A DNA stretch of 25,560 bases from the IMG/VR virus record IMGVR_UViG_3300049737_000274, positions 1 to 25,560 of that record; one strand, 5' to 3'. The notes under the pieces were generated by a model that saw nothing but the letters and a program-made list of their open reading frames with translations, made no database searches and had not been told where the DNA came from. Both the position numbers and the translations under genes were made by a program. Positions 17,052 through 22,604 of this stretch are shown here, piece by piece; within the stretch, counting starts at the first letter, position 1; each line of letters opens with the position of its first letter. This DNA comes from a virus.

Positions 17052-17785
17052 TGCTCAAATCCTTCATATAACCAATCATACTTTGGTCCATTAAATAGAC
17101 ATATAGTTCTATCTTTTATATGGTGTAAGTATATAGTATCATAATCTAATTTTTCATCTCCTGTTTCTTTTATTTTATTTCTAGTTAATTCAGCAGTAGA
17201 AATATCATTTTCTGTTTCACCAAATATTCTTGAGTAGATAATACCTTTAGGAAAAAAATCTATTTTCATTTTTTCGTGAAAAATAAAACGATCTATACCT
17301 TTATATTGAACCATAAAATAATCCGGATCTTTTTGAAAATGATTCCATATATCTACGCAATTATTAGATTTCCATAATAATACACTTGAGTTTGCGTACA
17401 TATCCCATCTGTCTTTTTCTCTTTTATGAGAACCATCGCTCATTAAATTGCCTTTCCAATATGCTCTAACCATCATTAAATCATCAGATAAATAGTTAAA
17501 CAAATGATCGATATTATTTTGTATTATTACATCGTGATCAAAATATAAACATGGACCAGGAGGCACAAAATCTTTTTGAAACATTGCTAATTTATTCCAA
17601 TAAATTTCTAAATAATTATCTGGTATTGGAATAATATTAATATTGTTATTTAAACCAGACGCGTTTTCTGTATAGCAATAAAATTTAAAAGGAATAGATA
17701 TACTACGAGAAACCATTTTATATAACCGGTTTGTAATATCGGAATTATATTTGGCACCCCATTTAACGCATATTACATTAACCAT
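17039..17785 (-). CDS. Glycosyltransferase (GT-A), inverted in the operon
   Basis: This 248-residue protein is the only gene on the minus strand. The N-terminus I-C-V-K-W-G-A-K-Y, followed by F-K-F-Y-C-Y-T-E-N-A-S-G-L, and the C-L-Y-F-D-H-D-V-I-I segment (DxD at Asp83-x-Asp85) mark a GT-A glycosyltransferase of a kind common in marine phages. H-H-I-K-D-R near the C-terminus is the usual late metal-binding His. It is clearly paralogous to the protein at 21351-22091: same length, same F-Y-C-Y-T-E-x-A-S block at residues 35-43 and DxD within a few residues. It ends inside the oxygenase gene (13-base convergent overlap) and starts 12 bases from the divergent methyltransferase-like gene, so its promoter must lie within that gene's coding region. 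No TATAAATA box is visible there. Confidence 0.85.
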   Translation of the reverse strand: MVNVICVKWGAKYNSDITNRLYKMVSRSISIPFKFYCYTENASGLNNNINIIPIPDNYLEIYWNKLAMFQKDFVPPGPCLYFDHDVIIQNNIDHLFNYLSDDLMMVRAYWKGNLMSDGSHKREKDRWDMYANSSVLLWKSNNCVDIWNHFQKDPDYFMVQYKGIDRFIFHEKMKIDFFPKGIIYSRIFGETENDISTAELTRNKIKETGDEKLDYDTIYLHHIKDRTICLFNGPKYDWLYEGFEHYWS

Positions 17786-17797
17786 GAAGATATATAT

Positions 17798-18397
17798 ATG
17801 AAATTTTATATAGATGATATAACAAAAAAAGTATTAAAAAAATTTCCTCATAGAGTAGAAGATATTGTTAATTCATTTGATCATAATAAAATTCACGCTA
17901 AAAATGAATTAGTTAGTAGAATTAAAAATTTACAAAGTAGAGGTAATTTACGTAATCCAATACCAAGAATAAGTATTGTTGGTGGTTGGTATGGAAACAT
18001 ATTAATTTCATTATTAGATGAATATAAAATAAATTATGAAAAAATAGATTTTTATGAAATAGATGAAGAAGCTATTAAGATAGCTAAAAATCATTTTTTG
18101 TTTGATATAGATAATATAAATTTTAAACTACAAGATGCAACAAAAATAGAATTTTCTGGTAATAGACATTTAATTATAAACACTTCAGCTGAACATATGA
18201 ATTCATTAAATATAAAAAGTGGAATTTTAGCAGTTCAATCTAATGATTATACATCAGTAGATGATCATACTAATTGTGTTAATAATGTACAAGAATTAAT
18301 TGATCAGTATAAATTTAAATTAAATAAAATTTGGTATAAACTTACTACGGAATATGACAATAAGTATAATAGATTTACGGTTATAGGTAGAATATAA
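17798..18397 (+). CDS. SAM-dependent methyltransferase-like protein
   Basis: This 199-residue protein has a class I methyltransferase layout. An N-terminal helical part is followed by I-S-I-V-G-G-W-Y-G-N at residues 58-67 (SAM-binding loop), I-D-F-Y-E-I-D-E-E-A with Glu87 as candidate ribose-binding acid, Q-D-A at 112-114, and I-I-N-T-S-A-E-H-M at 126-134 in the motif IV position. The G-G-W-Y-G loop variant is seen in some phage methyltransferase-like proteins. The substrate is unknown; the motif IV sequence is not the NPPY of DNA amino-methyltransferases nor a cytosine-C5 PC motif, so this is not an obvious DNA methylase. Start is 12 bases from the divergent glycosyltransferase; the next gene begins one base after the stop. 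Confidence 0.75.
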   Translation: MKFYIDDITKKVLKKFPHRVEDIVNSFDHNKIHAKNELVSRIKNLQSRGNLRNPIPRISIVGGWYGNILISLLDEYKINYEKIDFYEIDEEAIKIAKNHFLFDIDNINFKLQDATKIEFSGNRHLIINTSAEHMNSLNIKSGILAVQSNDYTSVDDHTNCVNNVQELIDQYKFKLNKIWYKLTTEYDNKYNRFTVIGRI

Positions 18398-18398
18398 T

Positions 18399-19376
18399 AT
18401 GTATTATTCTGATATAGAAAACCTTCATGTTGAATTAACAAACAGATGTAATGCTGGTTGCCCATCATGTGTTAGAACTGGAGATTTTCCTGGGTTTGTA
18501 TCTGAAACTATTTTTAATAGCGGAATTCACGATTTATCGCTAAATGATATGAAAAATATATGTGAACAATTACCAAAACTTAAATGGATCCATATGTGTG
18601 GCAATCTTGGTGATCCAGCTGTTTCCCCAGAATTTAAAGAAATAGTACATTATCTAAATTCAAAAAATATTTATTGTACTATATCAACAAATGGTGCACC
18701 AAGAAAACCAGAATATTGGAAAGAAATAGCATTAAAAGGTGTTAGCGTTTCATTTCACATAGATGGTGATGAAGATACGAATCACTTGTATCGTATTGGA
18801 ACAAACTATTATAAAATTATTGATAATGCAAAAGCATTTATTAAAGCTGGTGGTCATGCTCGATGGGTTTTTATACCTTTTAAACACAATGAACACGTCA
18901 TAGAAAAATGTAAAAATTTAGCTAAACATTTAGGTTTTAAAGAATTTAACGTAAAAAAATCTTATAGAGTGACTAACTTAAGCCCAAAGGCAAAAATAAA
19001 AATAGAATTACCTAAAAATGAAAATTTAATAAATTTTGGAGCTACTAATAATAAAGGAGATAAATGTATTAGTTGTAAAGTAAGTAATAATAATGAAATT
19101 TATTTTTCATGTAATGGTGAAATTTATCCTTGTTGTTGGTGGGCTGGATATTTTTGGAGTAAAAAATTTTCGAATAAAGAAAATAAATTTTCGTATTTAT
19201 TAGATTTTGAAAATAATTTTAAAAAAAGAGATATCAAAGATATTGTAAATGACTATATTAAAAAAACAGATGTTTATAAATTAGTATGGGATCTTAAAAA
19301 ATTTAGTGTATGTAATAAAAAATGTGGTAATGATAAACACAAAGATAGATATGTTGAAAGCAGAAAAAAATTATGA
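18399..19376 (+). CDS. Radical SAM protein with SPASM-like C-terminus
   Basis: This 325-residue protein has the radical SAM CxxxCxxC cluster motif at Cys17, Cys21 and Cys24 (R-C-N-A-G-C-P-S-C). G-N-L-G-D-P at 68-73 takes the place of the GGEP motif, and S-T-N-G at 96-99 follows. The C-terminal part carries extra cysteines in a SPASM-like order: Cys223/Cys226, Cys238, the C-N-G-E-I-Y-P-C-C-W block (Cys245/246) and Cys305/Cys309, likely holding one or two auxiliary Fe-S clusters. SPASM proteins usually modify peptides or alcohols, but several marine phage members have no known substrate. It lies one base after the methyltransferase-like gene and overlaps the PP-loop gene by an ATGA, so the three are probably coupled. 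Confidence 0.87.
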   Translation: MYYSDIENLHVELTNRCNAGCPSCVRTGDFPGFVSETIFNSGIHDLSLNDMKNICEQLPKLKWIHMCGNLGDPAVSPEFKEIVHYLNSKNIYCTISTNGAPRKPEYWKEIALKGVSVSFHIDGDEDTNHLYRIGTNYYKIIDNAKAFIKAGGHARWVFIPFKHNEHVIEKCKNLAKHLGFKEFNVKKSYRVTNLSPKAKIKIELPKNENLINFGATNNKGDKCISCKVSNNNEIYFSCNGEIYPCCWWAGYFWSKKFSNKENKFSYLLDFENNFKKRDIKDIVNDYIKKTDVYKLVWDLKKFSVCNKKCGNDKHKDRYVESRKKL

Positions 19377-20116
19377 TAAAATTTGAAGTAGATAACCAAT
19401 CAATAGAAATTGATGTTGAAAAATTACAAAAATATAAAAAAATTGGAATTGCATTTTCTAGTGGAACTGATTCAAGTTTAATATTTTGTTTATTAGCTAA
19501 GTATGTACCAAACATAGAAATCATACCATGGTATGGAATAGAATTTCATCAATTACCCGGTTTAGATTTTGTTAAAGACGCACATAAAAAAATAGTTAAT
19601 AATTACCCTAATGCTAATATAGCACCAATGCGATATTTTGGTATAGATAAAAAAGATCCTATTTGGATAAAAAAATTTGAAAATTCAAAAAACAATGATT
19701 TTCTTGTCAGTAAAAACATAAAAAATTATATAGTTGATGAAGCACATAATGAATATCTTAGAACTGGCATTACAAATCTTAATGTTTTTGGTACGTTATC
19801 AGCACCACCAAAATCAGAATGTATTAAATATAATTTTATTAAATATGTCCAACCATATCGTTTTAATCCAAATGGTGATATATGGAGTATAACTAACACA
19901 AAAATATGGCAACCTCTTAAATTTGTAAATAAAAAATTTGTTGCTGGAATGTTTAAAAAAGAAGGTCTTATGGATTGGTTATATTCCCATTTAAATTCAT
20001 GTGCAAGTAGAGATCCAGTAAAAACTAAAAATTTTACATACCCCTGTAAAACCGATTGTTATCAATGTCATGAAAGATATTGGGGTTTTGGAACATATGA
20101 TGGATCAACAAAATGA
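19373..20116 (+). CDS. PP-loop ATP pyrophosphatase with QueC-like cysteine cluster
   Basis: This 247-residue protein has the PP-loop near the N-terminus, I-A-F-S-S-G-T-D-S-S at residues 26-35, a variant of SGGxDS. PP-loop enzymes adenylate a carbonyl or carboxyl group, releasing pyrophosphate, so that a nucleophile such as ammonia or sulfur can replace AMP. The C-terminus has Cys210 and then Cys225, Cys229 and Cys232 followed by H-E-R and G-F, resembling the zinc site and C-x-x-C-x-E-R ending of QueC-type proteins. Length fits (QueC ~220-230). QueC makes 7-cyano-7-deazaguanine, but no FolE, QueD or typical QueE is visible here, so that specific role is not supported. Coupled by ATGA overlaps to radical SAM genes on both sides, it likely acts in the same pathway. 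Confidence 0.78.
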   Translation: MIKFEVDNQSIEIDVEKLQKYKKIGIAFSSGTDSSLIFCLLAKYVPNIEIIPWYGIEFHQLPGLDFVKDAHKKIVNNYPNANIAPMRYFGIDKKDPIWIKKFENSKNNDFLVSKNIKNYIVDEAHNEYLRTGITNLNVFGTLSAPPKSECIKYNFIKYVQPYRFNPNGDIWSITNTKIWQPLKFVNKKFVAGMFKKEGLMDWLYSHLNSCASRDPVKTKNFTYPCKTDCYQCHERYWGFGTYDGSTK

Positions 20117-21354
20117 AAAATTTTCCAAAAAATTTCTGTCCCCAACCATTTACATATATTTATCCTAATCATCATGGTGCATGGAAACCTTGTTGTAAAT
20201 GTCAGAATTATCCTCAGAAAAAAATATCATTTGATGAATGGTGGTATGAAGATAAAGAGTTAAAAGATTTAAGAAATACTTTATTGTCTGATACTCCTTA
20301 TGATGAATGGAATGAAAATTTACAAAATGTTTGTGAACGATGTTTTGGTCCAGAAAGCAGAGGTGTAAAGTCTTATAGACAACATTCAGTAGATTCATGG
20401 TCACACCCAAGTGTAAAAGATAATTTATTAGATATGATAAATTCTTTTAAAGAAACAGGAAAGTTAGTAGCAAATCAACGAACATTTATAGTTAAAGTAA
20501 GAGGTTTTGGTAATGAATGTAACTTAAAATGTTATATGTGTGTTCCTCATAATTCAACAGCTAGAAATACTGAATTACTTAAAGCAAATGAAGATAGTGT
20601 TAAGATTTTCTACCCTAAAGGTCATCAAAGATTAATTAAAAATAAAACTATACCATTAGACAATGAGTATGAAAAACAACAAATGTATGATGTTATAGAA
20701 AAAATGAGTCCATATATAGCTCAGTTTAATTTTTCTGGTGGAGAGCCAGTAATGATAAAAGAATACTATGAGTTAATGGATAAAATTATTGAAACAGGAC
20801 AAAATCAAAACGTCCGAATTCATATGAATAGCAATCTTACTAGACTTAATTTGGGTAATAAACACTTAGAAGAATACATTCCAAAATTTAAAATGTTTTT
20901 TATACAAGCGTCAATTGATGATATATATGAAAGAGATGAATGGTCTCGTTATCCCTCAAAATTTGAAAAAGTTATGGAGAATTACAAGTATCTTCAAAAT
21001 AATAAAAAAATACAAATTATTGTGCACCCAACTTGGTCTCTACTAAATGTGGCAAATGCTGAAAATATATTAAATTTTTTTCTAGCTAATAGTATGAGAA
21101 TAAATGATAATATAAATTTTGTATCTAATCCATCAGTTTTACATATAAAAAATTATCCACACAAAGACTTTTTTATAGAAAAATATAAAAATTCTAAATT
21201 TAAAATGGTGAGAGAATTATCTCTTGAATTGCAAGCAGAATTTAATCAAGCAGAGTTTTTAAAAGCAATTAACTATATTAAAGATTTAGATAGAATTAGA
21301 AAAACAAAAAGTTGGGAAGTATATCCTGAATTAAGTGAATTTTTAAAACCATGA
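20113..21354 (+). CDS. Radical SAM protein with N-terminal twitch/SPASM-like cysteines
   Basis: This 413-residue protein differs from the neighbouring radical SAM gene in architecture. Residues 1-80 carry an auxiliary cysteine set: Cys9 in F-C-P-Q-P-F, Cys27/28 and Cys30 in W-K-P-C-C-K-C, and Cys74/Cys77 in C-E-R-C-F-G. The radical SAM motif is then internal, Cys136, Cys140 and Cys143 (E-C-N-L-K-C-Y-M-C), followed by F-S-G-G-E-P at 207-212 and H-M-N-S-N near 236-240. This layout is that of the twitch-domain radical SAM proteins common in marine T4-like phages, whose substrates are not known. ATGA overlaps link it to the PP-loop gene upstream and the glycosyltransferase downstream. Confidence 0.87.
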   Translation: MKNFPKNFCPQPFTYIYPNHHGAWKPCCKCQNYPQKKISFDEWWYEDKELKDLRNTLLSDTPYDEWNENLQNVCERCFGPESRGVKSYRQHSVDSWSHPSVKDNLLDMINSFKETGKLVANQRTFIVKVRGFGNECNLKCYMCVPHNSTARNTELLKANEDSVKIFYPKGHQRLIKNKTIPLDNEYEKQQMYDVIEKMSPYIAQFNFSGGEPVMIKEYYELMDKIIETGQNQNVRIHMNSNLTRLNLGNKHLEEYIPKFKMFFIQASIDDIYERDEWSRYPSKFEKVMENYKYLQNNKKIQIIVHPTWSLLNVANAENILNFFLANSMRINDNINFVSNPSVLHIKNYPHKDFFIEKYKNSKFKMVRELSLELQAEFNQAEFLKAINYIKDLDRIRKTKSWEVYPELSEFLKP

Positions 21355-22091
21355 TTAATATACTAACACTAAAAGTTGGGACAAAATATTCACATGAATA
21401 TGTAAACAAATTATTTTTTAATTTAAATAAAAATAGTAATACTAAGTTTAATTTTTACTGTTATACTGAAGATGCATCAAAATTAGCATCAGGTATAAAA
21501 GTAATACCACTTGAAAATCCTGATAAATTTCAACTACAATGGCATAAATTAAAATTACATAAAAATGATTTTGCAGGTATATCGCAAGGTGAAAAATGTT
21601 TACTATTAGATATTGATTGGATTGTAATTGATGATGTAGATGAAATATTAACTTATAATTTACCACACAATCATCTTGGTTGTTTTGAAAGATGGTGGTC
21701 TAATCTTAGACATTTCTGTAAGTTAAATGGTGGATTTCAAATGTTTTATATGGGTGAAACAAATTATCTTTGGGAAAGATTTAACAAAAACCCAGAATAC
21801 TGGCAAAGATATTATGTGGAAAATGGATTTGCAGAAGGGCCAATAAATGGTGAACAAAACTTTATTGATGAACATACAAAAAATAAACATTGGTTACCAA
21901 TGGAATGGTTCGCAAAATATCATAGTGAAGATTGGATTAAAATAAATCGTAACTGGCAAAGAGATGTTAATCCAGAAGAGCCATATTATATGGGAGGTAC
22001 TTTTGCTGAAACTATTAAGATGGTACATTTTTCAAACTCTGAAAATTTAATTCATAATAGTAATGAACATTGGATAAAAGATTATTGGTAA
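21351..22091 (+). CDS. Glycosyltransferase (GT-A), paralogue of the inverted one
   Basis: This 246-residue protein opens with I-L-T-L-K-V-G-T-K-Y and F-N-F-Y-C-Y-T-E-D-A-S-K-L, then L-Q-W-H-K-L-K-L, and has C-L-L-L-D-I-D-W-I-V with the DxD at Asp87-x-Asp89. N-G-G-F-Q-M-F near residue 125 and V-H-F-S near the C-terminus complete the GT-A picture. It shares length and the same N-terminal landmarks with the minus-strand protein at 17039-17785; I estimate roughly a third of N-terminal residues identical by eye. It closes the cargo block. Its ATG overlaps the stop of the radical SAM gene, so its acceptor may be the product of that pathway. Confidence 0.85.
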   Translation: MINILTLKVGTKYSHEYVNKLFFNLNKNSNTKFNFYCYTEDASKLASGIKVIPLENPDKFQLQWHKLKLHKNDFAGISQGEKCLLLDIDWIVIDDVDEILTYNLPHNHLGCFERWWSNLRHFCKLNGGFQMFYMGETNYLWERFNKNPEYWQRYYVENGFAEGPINGEQNFIDEHTKNKHWLPMEWFAKYHSEDWIKINRNWQRDVNPEEPYYMGGTFAETIKMVHFSNSENLIHNSNEHWIKDYW

Positions 22092-22144
22092 ACTATGGTG
22101 ATGTATAAAAACCTAGCTGACATAAAAAGATTAGAACTTTTCAT

Positions 22145-22152
22145 TATAAATA
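22145..22152 (+). promoter_or_regulatory. T4-type late promoter (TATAAATA), upstream of pair
   Basis: A perfect TATAAATA box sits in the 141-base gap after the cargo block, 80 bases before the fibre-associated gene. A hairpin lies between it and a second box at 22198. It may be a second start site or a remnant. Confidence 0.5.
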
Positions 22153-22170
22153 ATGGTATTAATATTCTTT

Positions 22171-22185
22171 TCGGTTGAAAGCCGA
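22171..22185 (+). terminator. Small hairpin, possible terminator or RNA stabiliser
   Basis: TCGGTT-GAA-AGCCGA can form a six-base-pair stem (one G-T pair) with a three-base loop, or a four-pair stem with a larger loop. It is preceded by CTTT and followed by GACTTTATATT, which is T-rich but not a clean T-run. It separates the cargo from the fibre genes, where a terminator would be useful. In an AT-rich sequence a GC-rich stem here stands out, but it is short. Confidence 0.35.
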
Positions 22186-22197
22186 GACTTTATATTA

Positions 22198-22205
22198 TAT
22201 AAATA
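22198..22205 (+). promoter_or_regulatory. T4-type late promoter (TATAAATA) for fibre genes
   Basis: A perfect late box lies 27 bases before the ATG at 22233, with AAGG (22221-22224) as ribosome site. Its distance to the start matches the other late boxes in the window, making this the likely main promoter of the fibre gene group. Confidence 0.7.
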
Positions 22206-22232
22206 ACATTAATAGTTTTTAAGGTATTTTTT

Positions 22233-22595
22233 ATGGCTCGGTACGAAGAATTTACAATAGATAAAGGTTCAGATATTTCAATTAAATTGGAATTAACTGA
22301 TGCTGGTGGAGCTAAGAAAAACTTAACTGATCATTCTTTAAGAGCGAGAATAAAAAAGAATTATAATGATAGCGCAGGAGAAGCTGTTGAATTTTTTACA
22401 GCAATACCTCTTGCAACTCAAACTGATGGAGTAGTAACTTTAGGATTAACACATGGTCAAACTAAAGGTATGAAAGCAGGAAGATACGTGTTTGATGCTG
22501 AGCTAAATCATATTGCTGCAGGTGGTCTTCGAATAAAGGAACGTGTTTTAGAAGGTGTCATTACTGTTACTCCTTCTGTAATGGATTCGGCATAG
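22233..22595 (+). CDS. Small fibre-associated structural protein
   Basis: This 120-residue, beta-rich protein opens E-F-T-I-D-K-G-S-D-I-S-I-K-L-E-L-T-D, continues with S-L-R-A-R-I-K-K, and has G-V-V-T-L-G-L-T, then M-K-A-G-R-Y-V-F-D-A-E-L and V-L-E-G-V-I-T-V-T-P-S-V. That strand order is the Ig-like/BppU-N-terminal pattern of small proteins encoded just before tail fibres in many marine phages. It may be an adaptor between baseplate and fibre. Ten bases separate it from the fibre gene, with AGGAG (22594-22598) serving that gene. Confidence 0.72.
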   Translation: MARYEEFTIDKGSDISIKLELTDAGGAKKNLTDHSLRARIKKNYNDSAGEAVEFFTAIPLATQTDGVVTLGLTHGQTKGMKAGRYVFDAELNHIAAGGLRIKERVLEGVITVTPSVMDSA

Positions 22596-22604
22596 GAGAA
22601 ATAA

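Noticed and set aside
17786-17797. Late promoter in the divergent gap for the inverted glycosyltransferase
   Set aside because: The 12-base gap and the adjacent bases contain only an AT alternation (GATATATATAT), with no TATAAATA on either strand.
17798-18397. Assignment of the methyltransferase-like gene as a DNA methylase
   Set aside because: The motif IV region reads N-T-S-A-E rather than the NPPY or PC signatures of adenine-N6 or cytosine-C5 enzymes.
19373-20116. Assignment of the PP-loop gene to the 7-deazaguanine (preQ0) pathway
   Set aside because: Cysteines resemble QueC, but no FolE, QueD or normal QueE gene is visible and the neighbouring radical SAM proteins are longer with extra clusters. 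The pathway could still be completed outside the window, so only the specific claim is dropped.
22095-22178. A 27-codon plus-strand ORF in the gap after the last glycosyltransferase
   Set aside because: It overlaps both the TATAAATA box and half of the hairpin, has no clear ribosome site and no recognisable composition; chance ORF is more likely.
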